Assembly: GCA_003165235.1 (NCBI GenBank)
Contig: PLSV01000146.1
Coordinates: 1 to 64,000 of the forward strand
Source: Syntrophobacteraceae bacterium
GTDB lineage: Bacteria; Desulfobacterota; Syntrophobacteria; Syntrophobacterales; Syntrophobacteraceae
Reading direction: 5' to 3'
DNA length: 64,000 bases
Both the position numbers and the translations under genes were made by a program. Of this stretch, positions 38,061-47,409 are shown in pieces. The notes below the pieces were generated by a model that was not told the DNA's origin, did not search any database, and worked only from the letters and a program-made list of their open reading frames with translations. Within the stretch, counting starts at the first letter, position 1. The number at the start of each line of letters is the position of its first letter.

Positions 38061-38186
38061 TGGACTGCCCGGGCATTCACAGCCAAATGGACCTTCTATA
38101 CGCTCGAGGTGTATAAATTATTTATTTTAATGTAGACGCCTGGTCCCGCCGATAGCTCTGTTAGAGCCTTAACAAAGGAGCAGGCC

Positions 38187-38441
38187 ATGAATATCGTAAT
38201 AGGAGAGACCGTTAGAATTGGGCCGGCGGCCCAATTCAGGCCGGAGGGCGAATCACTTTCGGTGGAGGCAAGGCTTTTGGAAATCAGGGACAGAAAAGCA
38301 AGCTCTGATTCGGGCAGCGCGGTTTCCGGTCGCGTCATAACGCTTCTGGTCCCGGAAGGCCAGAAGATCCCCCGTGGGGTCGAATCGGGGGACTACCGCA
38401 TCTACCTTAGATTCGTACACCGCCGCCAGGCAAGATCCTGA
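38187..38441 (+). CDS. Small protein of unknown function
   Basis: An 84-residue protein starting at ATG 38187 with a strong AAGGAG site 7 nt upstream. There is no signal peptide. The sequence suggests a small beta-rich fold (GETVRIGPAAQFRPEGESLS, then SGRVITLLVPEGQKIPRG and SGDYRIYLRFVHRR). I do not recognise it. It is an isolated gene after glnS. Confidence 0.6.
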   Translation: MNIVIGETVRIGPAAQFRPEGESLSVEARLLEIRDRKASSDSGSAVSGRVITLLVPEGQKIPRGVESGDYRIYLRFVHRRQARS

Positions 38442-38909
38442 TCCGAGGTGGGCGATTACCTGTGATCCATGAACCGCCGTGCCCGAAACGAAATGGTTTT
38501 TTCTTGCCGAATGTGGCTCTCGGCCCAGATTGTCTTTGGACCCTTCCAGAGCTGTCTAGTCAGCGCGTTGGGGAAGTGTGCCCCGTCCCTGGCTGTCCTA
38601 CCTTGCGCTCTTTTCATCCTTCCGAACTATTTCCCGATAAATGAATTTCTTGAATTTTCTGGATTAGAATGTATTGTGTGAGCCTGTGATGAGGTTCAAC
38701 ACTAACCGGTTTCCGTCCGGAAAGGGTTCTTTTCCGCCCTGGCGGCGTCAATCTTCGGGGTTTCTTGTGCGGCGTACCCTGATGTGCGCCTCCGCGCAAC
38801 CCCTCGGTTTCCTTGCCGGGACGAAAAATCCCTCCTTTCCCCATCGGAAACTGCCAGTCTTATATCCGGAGATCCCGGATGGAGGCTAACCGGAGAGGCA
38901 GGGTCCCTT
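38442..38909. other. 468-bp intergenic region before hisB
   Basis: No convincing gene. Short frames on both strands (e.g. 38469-38681) have no ribosome site or family resemblance. The second half is rich in CCGG and GGAAA words that can form local hairpins (TTTCCGTCCGGAAA at about 38710). AGGCAGGG just before 38910 is the hisB ribosome site. Confidence 0.4.
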
Positions 38910-39503
38910 ATGTCCATCCAACGAACCGGCGCTGTGTCGAGAAGCACCAAAGAAACTCAAATTTCCGCAGAAATTTCGCTTGATGGAACCGGCAGCGCAG
39001 AGCTGAATACGGGGGTCCCCTTTCTCGACCACATGCTCACTCTTTTCGCCGTCCACGGGCTTTTCGACCTCAAGATCAAGGCGACCGGCGACCTGCAAGT
39101 CGACGCTCACCACACGGTCGAGGACATCGGCATCTGTCTTGGCCTGGCGCTCTCGAAAGCGCTGGGCGAACGGAAAGCAATCGTCCGCTACGGGTATTTT
39201 ACAGTCCCGATGGATGAGGCGCTTGCTTCAGTCAGCCTGGATCTGTCAAACCGCCCGTTCCTGGTCTATGATACCCCGCAGATGGCCGACCGGGCCGGGG
39301 AATTTGAAACCCAACTTGCGCCTGAGTTCTTCAGGGCCTTTTGCCAGAACGGCGGAGTCACCCTGCATATCCAGATTTTTTACGGCGCCAACACTCATCA
39401 CATGCTTGAGGCGGCATTCAAGGCATTTGCACGGGCACTGAGCATGGCCGTATCATTCGATCCCCGCCGCAGCGGAATACCTTCATCCAAAGGGGCGCTT
39501 TAG
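38910..39503 (+). CDS. hisB: Imidazoleglycerol-phosphate dehydratase
   Basis: 197 residues, the normal size of a monofunctional IGPD (no fused histidinol phosphatase). The metal-binding motifs are LDHML, DAHHTVEDIGI and ANTHHMLEAAFKA. It carries out the dehydration of imidazoleglycerol phosphate in histidine synthesis. ATG 38910 gives the expected N-terminus; the frame extends upstream to 38784 but that part is not family-like. No other his gene is nearby. Confidence 0.96.
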   Translation: MSIQRTGAVSRSTKETQISAEISLDGTGSAELNTGVPFLDHMLTLFAVHGLFDLKIKATGDLQVDAHHTVEDIGICLGLALSKALGERKAIVRYGYFTVPMDEALASVSLDLSNRPFLVYDTPQMADRAGEFETQLAPEFFRAFCQNGGVTLHIQIFYGANTHHMLEAAFKAFARALSMAVSFDPRRSGIPSSKGAL

Positions 39504-39643
39504 AGGTGAGCCGGATAACGCGCGGCTTGCTGGAAGGGTATTTGCGCAAACCGGTTAGCGCAAGGTTCTCGGATATGTATCTTTTTTGAAAGTTTCTCTT
39601 CCGGCCTTATCCTTGACGGCTGACAAGATACATTGCAGGCCTG

Positions 39644-40207
39644 CTAATCCAACCAAAGGTTTCCAAGCTCTATTTCTACCTCTTGGAACGGTTCCGCCCG
39701 CACCTTGTCGTTTTCAGCAAAGGTGGTCAACAAAACCCACCTGCCGGATTCGAGACCAAAAACCTCTAAAGACTTGACCAGTGGATCGATGAGCCAAAGG
39801 TAACTTACTTTATGCCGGGCGTAGACAGGCATTTTACGGATCCTATCCAGTCGCATTGTGCCGGGTGAGAGAATTTCGCACACCCAATCCGGAGGGACTG
39901 AAATCCAATTTTCCTTTGGTACTCCGGGAAAGCGTTGTTTCCTCCAACCCGAAAAGTCCGGGACAAGGAGGTGAGCGCCGAGCATAATTTCATGCTCAGG
40001 CAGGATGATCCATCCTCCAGGGCCGCCACCACGCCCAAATCGATAGGGTGGCGCAAGTTCACCGCTTAATGTAAATGCAACATTTGAATGTCTGGTCGAG
40101 GGCTTAGGCGTGACGATCAGTTCACCGTCAATGATCTCTCCGGTCATATTTTCCGGGATGGTGTAAAGATCGTCATATATGGCCGTTCTTTTTCCCGGTT
40201 CTGCCAT
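39644..40207 (-). CDS. Uma2-family (DUF820) putative nuclease-fold protein, paralogue 2
   Basis: 187 residues, closely related to the protein at 16781-17353 (shared IYDDLYTIPENMTGEIIDGE, FGRGGGPGGWIIL, WVCEILSPGTMRLDRIRK). The likely PD-(D/E)xK residues are Asp in LLVPDFSGW and Glu in CEILSPG. Function is not established for the family. It precedes nothing in an obvious operon; the SPOR gene upstream is on the same strand with a gap of 90 bp. Confidence 0.85.
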   Translation of the reverse strand: MAEPGKRTAIYDDLYTIPENMTGEIIDGELIVTPKPSTRHSNVAFTLSGELAPPYRFGRGGGPGGWIILPEHEIMLGAHLLVPDFSGWRKQRFPGVPKENWISVPPDWVCEILSPGTMRLDRIRKMPVYARHKVSYLWLIDPLVKSLEVFGLESGRWVLLTTFAENDKVRAEPFQEVEIELGNLWLD

Positions 40208-40297
40208 GTGCGCTCCTCATATCGCCTTCTTGCCGGCATCAGCTCGCAGTCAAGATGGCTCCCAGCCCCGTCGTCAGCCCTCATCTGCCGTCGCAGC

Positions 40298-41113
40298 CTA
40301 CATTCGTGGCGCGGGAGCCGGGCCAACCTCAATTACTTTCGTATCGCCAAAACCCTGTGTTCTCATTTGTTCCTGGAGCGTGTACGCCTTGCTCTGGGGG
40401 CTTGGGTTTGTAGTCACCAAATAGCCCCCGCCTTCGGCAGCGGGGCGAACCACCGTGCTGTAGCCCTTCGCGGCCAGGTTCTTCCGAACTGTTTCAGCTT
40501 GTGGCTTGTCTTTGAAAATCTCTCCTACCTGGACCGCATAATTTCCCTTTTCCTCCAAAGGGGCCGGTTTTGCCGGACGGGCTGGGCCGGCGGCTTTTGC
40601 TTTCGGTTTGGCAGGCGCCACTAGCGCTGCGGTCCCTGGCGCTTCGGATGGAGCGCCCTTTTTTGGGAACAGGTCTTTTGGCGCAGGTTGGGCGGACGGG
40701 GCTTTTCCAGGAGCAGGGGATTTGCCTTCCGGCGGCGCTTCCGAGGCGGGTGGCCCCTGAAGAGTGGCCGGACCTGGCGCCGGCTGGACCTCTGATGTCT
40801 GTACGCCCTCTGGTTTCGCTGTAGTTTCGGCTGGTTTGGTCTCAGCAGGTTTGACCGGTTCGGCGGGCTTCGTCAGTTCTGAAAGCCTGTCAGGCCCCGG
40901 TTGCTCTGGTTGTTTTGGGACCTCTTTTGTAATCGCCCCCCTCTCAGGAAGGGGCGTTTTGCTGAGATCTTTGGACTTTCCTTTGAAAAAGTGGTCCGTT
41001 AGGAGCACCAGTAAAATGAGGCACACTGCCGCAATCACCAAATACTTCTGATACGCGAGCCCCGAGCCGCCACCTTTGCGGAGATTTCTTTGGAAAATTA
41101 GCTTCTTGCGCAT
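40298..41113 (-). CDS. SPOR-domain membrane protein (FtsN-like layout)
   Basis: 271 residues: a short basic N-terminus, one transmembrane helix (about 24-42, LVIAAVCLILLVLLTDHFF), a long Pro/Ala/Lys/Glu-rich linker (45-190) and a C-terminal SPOR domain (about 195-262, GNYAVQVGEIFKDKPQAETV, GYLVTTNP, QMRTQGFGDTKVI). SPOR domains bind denuded peptidoglycan glycans at the division septum. The layout matches FtsN/DedD-type proteins, but the linker makes orthology impossible to prove. ATG 41113 has AGGGCAAGG upstream. Confidence 0.85.
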   Translation of the reverse strand: MRKKLIFQRNLRKGGGSGLAYQKYLVIAAVCLILLVLLTDHFFKGKSKDLSKTPLPERGAITKEVPKQPEQPGPDRLSELTKPAEPVKPAETKPAETTAKPEGVQTSEVQPAPGPATLQGPPASEAPPEGKSPAPGKAPSAQPAPKDLFPKKGAPSEAPGTAALVAPAKPKAKAAGPARPAKPAPLEEKGNYAVQVGEIFKDKPQAETVRKNLAAKGYSTVVRPAAEGGGYLVTTNPSPQSKAYTLQEQMRTQGFGDTKVIEVGPAPAPRM

Positions 41114-41216
41114 CCTTGCCCTCCTGAATGCCGTTCATTATGCACTGACAACCTGGCCCCAGCCCATTGGACATCCAAGAGCCAACGCTAACATCCGGAA
41201 GTTAGCAGGCAGTAAA

Positions 41217-42407
41217 CTAAATGCCTTTGGAACGTTTCATGGCCCTTTCGAATCCCGGCAACGCCCCTTCGATCGTAGAGTCATCGACGCAGTAGGCGAT
41301 CCGGATGTGGCCTGGCCCTGCGAATCCGCTCCCGGGCACGCACAGGATGTTCTCTTCCTGGAGGAGTCGAACGAACTGGATGTCGTCGGGAAGCGGGCTT
41401 TTGGGGAAAAGGTAAAAAGCACCCCGCGGGACCGTCAGTTCATAGCCAAACTCCGTAAGAGCGCTAACGAGCCGGTCTCTTTTGGCCTTGTAGATATCGA
41501 CGTCCACACAGACTCCCTGGAGCTCCACTACGAGCCGCTGCATGATAGCCGGCGCATTCACGAAGCCCAGAATCCGGTTCGCCAGCGCCAGGGCATCGAT
41601 GATTTTAGTCCCATCCGAGGCGGAGGGGCTCAGTGCTACGAAGCCGATGCGCTCGCCGGGCAGAGAAAGGTCCTTGGAGTAGGAGCTTGTAATCAGCGAA
41701 TCAGGGTAGTGCACAAAAACGCACGGGACGCAACAGTTGTCGTAAACGATCTTCCGGTACGGCTCATCGGAGACCAGGTAAATAACATGGCCGAACTGGC
41801 TGCTTTTTGCCCGGAGAATCTGCCCAAGCCGCGCAATGGACTCCTCCGGATACACTTGACCGGTCGGGTTGTTTGGAGAATTAATGAGCACGATCTTGGT
41901 GCGCGGACCGATCTCTTCCTGCATGCGGTCCAGGTCGAGATTGAAGTCCGGCTCGAGTGTCGGCGTAGTTTTGAGCACTCCGCCGTGATTGTCCGCATAA
42001 AATCCGTATTCCACGAAATAGGGGGCCGGACAGAGCACTTCGTCACCGGGGTCGAGCAGCGCCTTGAAGATTATGTTGAGGCCGCCCGCAGCGCCGCATG
42101 TCACGACTACCTGCTCGTGCGCCAGAGAGATGCAGAATTCCTGGCAAAAATAGGCGGACATGGCCGATCGGGTGGAAACAAGGCCCGCGTTTGGCATATA
42201 TGCATGCATTCCATGCTCTTCGCTTTTGGCCAGCTCGATCAATTTTTCGCGAACTATGTCCGGAGGCGGAACGTTAGGGTTTCCCAGGCTGAAATCGAAG
42301 ACTCCGCCCTCCCCATGGATTTTTTTCAGGCGCGCGCCCTCCTCGAACATCCTGCGAATCCACGAGGATTTTTCCATAAACTGGCTCATCTTTGCGGCAA
42401 CCGCCAT
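41217..42407 (-). CDS. PLP-dependent class I/II aminotransferase
   Basis: About 396 residues from ATG 42407. Fold type I signs are FDFSLGNPNVPPP, NSPNNPTGQVYP (substrate-binding Asn), SDEPYRKIVYD (PLP Asp and Tyr) and SSYSKDLSLPGERIGF, whose Lys forms the Schiff base with PLP. The end GPGHIRIAYC holds the Arg that binds the alpha-carboxylate. It probably transfers amino groups between aspartate, aromatic or branched substrates and 2-oxoglutarate; the substrate cannot be fixed. A longer start at 42512 is possible. Confidence 0.9.
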   Translation of the reverse strand: MAVAAKMSQFMEKSSWIRRMFEEGARLKKIHGEGGVFDFSLGNPNVPPPDIVREKLIELAKSEEHGMHAYMPNAGLVSTRSAMSAYFCQEFCISLAHEQVVVTCGAAGGLNIIFKALLDPGDEVLCPAPYFVEYGFYADNHGGVLKTTPTLEPDFNLDLDRMQEEIGPRTKIVLINSPNNPTGQVYPEESIARLGQILRAKSSQFGHVIYLVSDEPYRKIVYDNCCVPCVFVHYPDSLITSSYSKDLSLPGERIGFVALSPSASDGTKIIDALALANRILGFVNAPAIMQRLVVELQGVCVDVDIYKAKRDRLVSALTEFGYELTVPRGAFYLFPKSPLPDDIQFVRLLQEENILCVPGSGFAGPGHIRIAYCVDDSTIEGALPGFERAMKRSKGI

Positions 42408-42812
42408 ATCGTGCTCGAGACCTCCCCGCAAATCGAAATAAAACCCGCTTTCAGGCTGTCTGTTACAAAGCGATCTTCCGGCACTATAAGAGAGATTTGC
42501 GTTCTTATGCAAGCATTCTATCTGTTTGAAATGAGCTTTTTCAACTCGTTGGCGTCATGAATTGACGGCGGGCTGGATCGGTGCGAACTCAAGTGGGATA
42601 CTGAATTCAAACGAAAAATGGTGGAGCGGCTCTTCATGGCGGCTGCAGGAGCGAAGAATCCCTCTTTCCGGCAGGAAGTGAGCGCCTGAAGAATCGAACT
42701 GCGGCGGGGCCGCAAAAATCCACGCACTGTGGGGTTATCTGATGATGTGTAATGACTCCGGCGCCCGGCTTAAAGAGAGCGTCCTGCCGTCTTTAAGCCG
42801 GACGTATTAAGA
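42408..42812. other. Intergenic region with a 12-bp perfect hairpin after nfnB
   Basis: CCGGCTTAAAGA (42765-42776) pairs with TCTTTAAGCCGG (42790-42801) around a 13-nt loop. It lies 12 bp past the nfnB stop on the minus strand and probably acts as a terminator or stabiliser, though no T-run follows. The rest shows no gene. Confidence 0.6.
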
Positions 42813-44264
42813 CTACCACTGGGATTCACCTTTGAGACAACTGTCGATATCCGCTGCTGCGCGCTTGCCCGCTCCCATTGCGCTGATGACCGTTGCAGCG
42901 CCCGTTACGACGTCGCCGCCTGCCCACACACCCTTCATGGTGGTGCGTCCCGTCTGCTGGTCGGCAACCACCGTCCCATGCCTGGAGCGCTCAAGGCCGT
43001 CGGCGTTTATGAAAACCAGCGGGTTCGGGCTGGTTCCCAGGGCCATGATTACCTGATCGACTTCCATTTCGAATTCGGACCCCTTGATTGGAACCGGACT
43101 GCGTCGGCCGGACTGGTCAGGTTCCCCCAATTCCATTCGGATACAACGAATCGCGCCTATTCCGCCTTTGCCGTCCGCGATGATTTCAACCGGGTTGGTC
43201 AAGAAATCGAAAATGACGCCTTCTTCCTTGGCGTGATGGACTTCTTCAAGTCTTGCAGGGACCTCAGCGGGTGAGCGGCGATAGACGATATGGACTTCAT
43301 CGCCCGATTGGCCGCCATTTGCCTTGCTGCGCAGAGACTGCAGGCGAAGAGCACAGCGCGCCGAATCCATCGCAACGTTCCCTGCGCCGATCACGGCCAC
43401 TTTCCTGCCTACCTTGACGGGGGTGTCAAACTCGGGGAACTGATACCCTCTCATGAGATTGACTCGAGTGAGGAATTCATTTGCAGACATGACGCCATTT
43501 AGATTGATCCCGGGAATGCGCATAAACATTGGAAGGCCCGCGCCGGTGCCCAGGAAAATTGCGTCGTATTGGGCCGCCAATTCAGAGATGGTAAGGGTGC
43601 GCCCTATGACGTGATTGGCAAGTATCTGAATGCCAAGGGCCTTTGCCGCCGTTTCGATTTCGGCCCGGATTACCGCCTTTGGAAGCCGAAATTCAGGAAT
43701 GCCATAGACGAGCACGCCACCCGGAATATGCAGGGATTCAAAGATTGTAACATCATGTCCCATGCGGCCGAGGTCGACAGCGCAGGTGAGGCTGGAAGGC
43801 CCGGAGCCGACTATGGCCACTTTCTTGCCGGTCGAAGGTCCCTTGGTGATCGCGAAAGTGTTGTGTGCAAGCTCAAAATCGCCCACAAAACGCTCGATGC
43901 GTCCGATGGCGACCGGTTCCCCCTTCTTGCCCAGGATGCAGAGCGCTTCGCACTGCACTTCCTGAGGACAAACCCTGCCGCAAATCGCCGGCAGGTTGTT
44001 TTTGTCTTTCATGATTTGAACGGCTTTGTCCAGATCGCCATCGCGCACGGCCGCGACAAACTCGGGGATAGTAACCTCGACCGGACAGCCTTCCATACAT
44101 TTGGGTTCCTTGCACTGCAAACAGCGTTCGGCCTCTCGTTGGGCAAGCTCCAGCGTAAAGCCCAGGGCCACTTCGTTAAAGTTTTGAACCCGGTCTTCTG
44201 CCTCCTGCACCGGCATATCCTGGCGGAGAATCTTCATCCGTTCTTTTTTCGTCAATTCAGCCAT
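42813..44264 (-). CDS. nfnB: NfnB/SudA: NADPH-binding subunit of electron-bifurcating transhydrogenase
   Basis: 483 residues of the GltD/NfnB/SudA flavoprotein family. The N-terminal 110 residues bind two [4Fe-4S] clusters (CLQCKEPKCMEGCP and CGRVCPQEVQCEALC). Two dinucleotide folds follow (KVAIVGSGPSSLTCAVDLG for FAD, KVAVIGAGNVAMDSAR for NADPH), with IMALGTSPNP and GVWAGGDVVTGAATVI. With NfnA it couples NADPH oxidation to reduction of NAD+ and ferredoxin, or the reverse. Its ATG directly follows the NfnA stop (TAG then ATG). The NfnA partner separates it from a plain glutamate synthase subunit. Confidence 0.93.
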   Translation of the reverse strand: MAELTKKERMKILRQDMPVQEAEDRVQNFNEVALGFTLELAQREAERCLQCKEPKCMEGCPVEVTIPEFVAAVRDGDLDKAVQIMKDKNNLPAICGRVCPQEVQCEALCILGKKGEPVAIGRIERFVGDFELAHNTFAITKGPSTGKKVAIVGSGPSSLTCAVDLGRMGHDVTIFESLHIPGGVLVYGIPEFRLPKAVIRAEIETAAKALGIQILANHVIGRTLTISELAAQYDAIFLGTGAGLPMFMRIPGINLNGVMSANEFLTRVNLMRGYQFPEFDTPVKVGRKVAVIGAGNVAMDSARCALRLQSLRSKANGGQSGDEVHIVYRRSPAEVPARLEEVHHAKEEGVIFDFLTNPVEIIADGKGGIGAIRCIRMELGEPDQSGRRSPVPIKGSEFEMEVDQVIMALGTSPNPLVFINADGLERSRHGTVVADQQTGRTTMKGVWAGGDVVTGAATVISAMGAGKRAAADIDSCLKGESQW

Positions 44265-45134
44265 CTATTTAACTCCCTCTGCGATCGCACGTTCCAGATT
44301 GCACTCGTGGCTCTTCCGCCAGCGCTCAACCGCCTGTTGTTCCTCGGGTCGGTAAAATGCCATCCGTGACAGCAGACTGCCCCAGTCAACCTTGTGAGCA
44401 TCGAACTCGGGGCCATCCACACACACAAACCGGGCGCCATCGTCCATCAGCACTCGACAGCCGCCGCACATCCCCGTGCCATCCACCATGATGGTGTTAA
44501 GGCTGACGATAGTCTGCACATTGTAAGGTTTGGTTGTGGCTGCGACAAACTTCATCATGATGGCCGGCCCGATGGCCCATATCTTGGCAATCTGTCCGGG
44601 TTGGGCTTCAAGGATTTCCTTGAGGGGCACCGTAACCAGGTCCTTGCGCCCGTAAGATCCATCATCGGTGGTGACTATCAGCTCATCCGAGACGGCTCGC
44701 ATTTTGTCCTCCCAGAGCAGGAGATCTTTCGTCCTGGCGCCGATAATGGAAATAACGTGGTTCCCGGCTTCCTTGAGTTCCCGTGCGATCGGATAGACAG
44801 GCGCAATCCCCACCCCGCCGCCTACACAGATCACCTTGCCGAAATTCTCGATCTCAGTCGGGTGGCCGAGCGGGCCGACAATGGCTTTGAACGAATCCCC
44901 CACTTTCATTGTTCCGATCGCCATTGTGGATTTGCCAACTTCCTGGAAGATCATGGTAATGACGCCGGCCTCCCTGTCATAGTCAGCTATGGTGAGCGGG
45001 ATGCGTTCGCCCTGATCGTGCATGAGCACGATAACGAACTGGCCTGCCCTGGCCTTCCGGGCGATTTGCGTCGCTTCCACCACCATCAGCTTTGTAACGT
45101 CACTCAAATCTTGTTTTTCAAGGATCTTGTACAT
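44265..45134 (-). CDS. nfnA: NfnA/SudB: NAD-binding subunit of electron-bifurcating transhydrogenase
   Basis: 289 residues of the dihydroorotate-dehydrogenase electron-transfer family. An FAD domain (IPLTIADYDREAGVITMI), an NAD domain (VGGGVGIAPVYPIARELKEAG) and a C-terminal [2Fe-2S] site with GTGMCGGCRV and RFVCVDGPEFDAHKVDW; the last Asp-containing segment is typical of NfnA. It partners NfnB encoded immediately downstream. AAGGAT lies 7 nt before the ATG. The pair is common in anaerobes that balance ferredoxin, NADH and NADPH. Confidence 0.94.
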   Translation of the reverse strand: MYKILEKQDLSDVTKLMVVEATQIARKARAGQFVIVLMHDQGERIPLTIADYDREAGVITMIFQEVGKSTMAIGTMKVGDSFKAIVGPLGHPTEIENFGKVICVGGGVGIAPVYPIARELKEAGNHVISIIGARTKDLLLWEDKMRAVSDELIVTTDDGSYGRKDLVTVPLKEILEAQPGQIAKIWAIGPAIMMKFVAATTKPYNVQTIVSLNTIMVDGTGMCGGCRVLMDDGARFVCVDGPEFDAHKVDWGSLLSRMAFYRPEEQQAVERWRKSHECNLERAIAEGVK

Positions 45135-45155
45135 GCACGCTATCCTTATTGAGAT

Positions 45156-45161
45156 ATTATA
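45156..45161 (-). promoter_or_regulatory. TATAAT -10 box upstream of nfnA
   Basis: A perfect TATAAT on the minus strand 22 bp before the nfnA ATG. No good -35 box is seen 17 bp further upstream, so the promoter may need an activator. The leader would be short, about 15 nt. Confidence 0.55.
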
Positions 45162-45628
45162 GATTTGCTAACCCGGCGCTTCGCAACGCCAACAGATCTC
45201 CTGCACAGCCCGTGGAATCGGCTCAGGCCACCGCGCCTATCGCCATGCCCTGACCCGAATGCCTGCATAACAGAGGCCGATCAGGTGCCGGGGGAACCTC
45301 ACATCCACCGGTTTTGTTCCGGCAATTCCGGGTTGAAGCCGCTGAATGAGAGTCTGCGTTCGCTACCTGTCGAATTATATCAAAACGATGCTCTATATCC
45401 GCGTCCAATCCCGCATAAACATGCCTGATGCAGATTGAAAGAGGAATTGGAACTTGTAATTCAACGCCATTTTCAATAACCCCGTTCTGGACCATCGTCA
45501 AGAAAAATTATTCACAAACAGGCGGAACGGGTGCGAAAGAATCCTCAGCCAGAGCCGGCTGCGCCGTGTGAGTAATTTTGGCGGGCGCGGGGCTTTGGCT
45601 TTTTCGAAGACCCCTGTGTCGCCTCTAC
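45162..45628. other. 467-bp intergenic region between nfnA and vsr
   Basis: Short frames (45165-45428 plus, 45223-45501 minus) have no ribosome site or resemblance to known proteins. No repeat copy, RNA gene or clear terminator was found. The 3' end of vsr faces this region. Confidence 0.4.
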
Positions 45629-46033
45629 TTATGAGAAAAAATGCTCAAGCCGGTCGCCCAAAGCGCTACGATCCTTAATTTGACATTCCCATATAATCAG
45701 CACATCCCAGTCCAAAGACTTTAGCGCCTCCAGGGTTCGTGCGTCGCGCTCTTTATTCCGGCTGATCTTCTTTGACCAGTAGTCTGTATTTTCTTTGGGC
45801 TGGCGGTCGCCGCGCTTGCAGTCGTGACCATGCCAGAAGCAGCCATTGACGAAGATGATTTTTCGTAATCGGGGAAAAGTCAGGTCGGGCTTGCCCGGCA
45901 AATCGACGCGGTGCAAGCGGTAGCGCTTGCCCATGGCGTGCACCGTGCGGCGCACGATCATTTCAGGCGTCGTGTCGCGGCCTTTAACCGCTCTCATGGT
46001 GTCGCTGCGCGTCTGCGAGGGCGTTTTATCCAT
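45629..46033 (-). CDS. vsr: Very short patch repair (Vsr) endonuclease
   Basis: 134 residues. RSDTMRAVKGRDTTPEMIVRR is the family start, PGKPDLTFPRLRKIIFVNGCFWHGHDC holds the catalytic Asp and the zinc-binding Cys/His, and the end WDVLIIWECQI is conserved. Vsr nicks DNA beside T:G mismatches made by deamination of 5-methylcytosine. It lies 43 bp downstream of the C5-methyltransferase gene on the same strand, the expected partner. Confidence 0.95.
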   Translation of the reverse strand: MDKTPSQTRSDTMRAVKGRDTTPEMIVRRTVHAMGKRYRLHRVDLPGKPDLTFPRLRKIIFVNGCFWHGHDCKRGDRQPKENTDYWSKKISRNKERDARTLEALKSLDWDVLIIWECQIKDRSALGDRLEHFFS

Positions 46034-46076
46034 ACAGGCGGTCCATTAGCGCTTCAAACGGGATTTTCCGTCATGC

Positions 46077-47222
46077 TCAGGCCACTTTCTTTTTAGCCTG
46101 AGTAAATGCGGCAAGCACCGGTTCGAAGATGTGAGCTGCGAGGAATCGCACCACCGGCGCCGCCACGCCGTCACCGGCGACGTGATAGGCTTCGTTGTAT
46201 TTTGCCGGCAGTTCGTATTCCTCAGGCAAACCCATCAATCGGGCAGCCTCTCGCGGCGAAAGCAGCCTGGACCGGAGGTTATCGCCATTCACCACCAGAA
46301 TTGATTGACGGCTGGAGCCGCCTGCCGGCGTGCGTAAGCAGCCAGCCACGTCGTCAAAACGCGCCTCAGCCCGCTGCGCCTTGCACCCAGCCTTGTCGCG
46401 CCGTATCCTTTTATAGATTCCACCCACCACAGGCCGTCCAATTTTCTTGGCTTTTTCAACCTTCTCCAGGTTGATTTTGCTCATCATATCCAGTAGCCGC
46501 CGGGTTTCTTCCGCCGTATGCCATTTAACCCCACTTGGGTTGTCCTCGATCAAATCAGCGAAAGTCGTTTGCCGTTTCGGCGGCATGGGCAACGCCCACC
46601 AAACCCACTTTGCAGCCTCGCTTCCCGACAATTTGCCAAAGGCTTTCATAAGCCTTTCAGGGTGCCATTTTGGATCAGGGCTCGACGATGTCAAATTCTG
46701 AGGGATTTGCAAGTCTCCCAGAACCCCGATAATGAACAAACGAGGCCTGGATTGCGGCAGGAAATCAACCGCATCGATCACTACGGCGCCAAATCTATAA
46801 CCCGCGTCAGAAAGAGCGTTCCCTATCGCCGCAAAGTCGCCGCCATCATGCGAGTGGAGCGTGCCGCAGACGTTTTCAAGCGCAATGAGACGCGGTGACC
46901 GCCCTTCCTGTTTCAACTGGAGGATCAATTTCCAGAATGGCCAGAACGTGCCCGACCTCTCGCCCCGGAGACCCGCGCCGTTTCCGGCCAAAGACAAATC
47001 CTGGCAGGGGAATGAAGCCCATGCCAGGTCAACGCTGCCGGGAAGATGGGCAGTCGTCAATGCCGCCACGTCGCCGACGCATAGTTCCTCGCCGCCCCAG
47101 TTGGCGGAATAGGCAGCCGCTTTCCTGGGATCGAAGTCATTTGCGAATACACAACGCCAGCTTCCGCCGAGGCCGGCCCTAGCCATCCCGCCTCCCGCGA
47201 AGAATTCGTAAAATGACCTCAT
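46077..47222 (-). CDS. DNA (cytosine-5)-methyltransferase
   Basis: 381 residues. Motif I FYEFFAGGGMARAGLGGSW, motif IV with catalytic Cys73 in FPCQDLSLAG, motif VI ALENVCG, motif VIII QSRPRLFIIG and the C-terminal LSPREAARLMGLPEEYELP with motif X DGVAAPVVRFLA. It methylates C5 of cytosine in an unknown target. ATG 47222 with GGGGG just upstream is preferred over 47234. The motif I start differs from most (EFFAGGGMARAGL), as in phage-like or solitary enzymes. vsr follows. No restriction endonuclease is seen nearby, so it is probably solitary. Confidence 0.95.
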   Translation of the reverse strand: MRSFYEFFAGGGMARAGLGGSWRCVFANDFDPRKAAAYSANWGGEELCVGDVAALTTAHLPGSVDLAWASFPCQDLSLAGNGAGLRGERSGTFWPFWKLILQLKQEGRSPRLIALENVCGTLHSHDGGDFAAIGNALSDAGYRFGAVVIDAVDFLPQSRPRLFIIGVLGDLQIPQNLTSSSPDPKWHPERLMKAFGKLSGSEAAKWVWWALPMPPKRQTTFADLIEDNPSGVKWHTAEETRRLLDMMSKINLEKVEKAKKIGRPVVGGIYKRIRRDKAGCKAQRAEARFDDVAGCLRTPAGGSSRQSILVVNGDNLRSRLLSPREAARLMGLPEEYELPAKYNEAYHVAGDGVAAPVVRFLAAHIFEPVLAAFTQAKKKVA

Positions 47223-47254
47223 GTCAGCCCCCAAATCGTTTGCCTTAATTGTTC

Positions 47255-47284
47255 AATATAACCGAGATTCCTTAACGTGAACAA
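47255..47284 (-). promoter_or_regulatory. Candidate promoter of the methyltransferase/vsr unit
   Basis: Minus-strand TTGTTC (47284-47279) and TATATT (47260-47255) are 18 bp apart, 33 bp before the methyltransferase ATG. The -10 is good, the -35 moderate. Confidence 0.45.
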
Positions 47285-47409
47285 AAAATCTTAACTATGA
47301 ATTGTCCTAAACCTGCGCAAGCTCACCATTACGGAGGTGGTCGGGGCAAGCAGGCCCAATGCCGCTAACTCAAGAAAAATATCTGTTCTTTCGACCCCCT
47401 ACGAGCTTG

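Noticed and set aside
41076-42560. 494-codon plus-strand frame across the aminotransferase
   Set aside because: The minus strand encodes a complete PLP aminotransferase with its catalytic Lys; the plus frame is a shadow.
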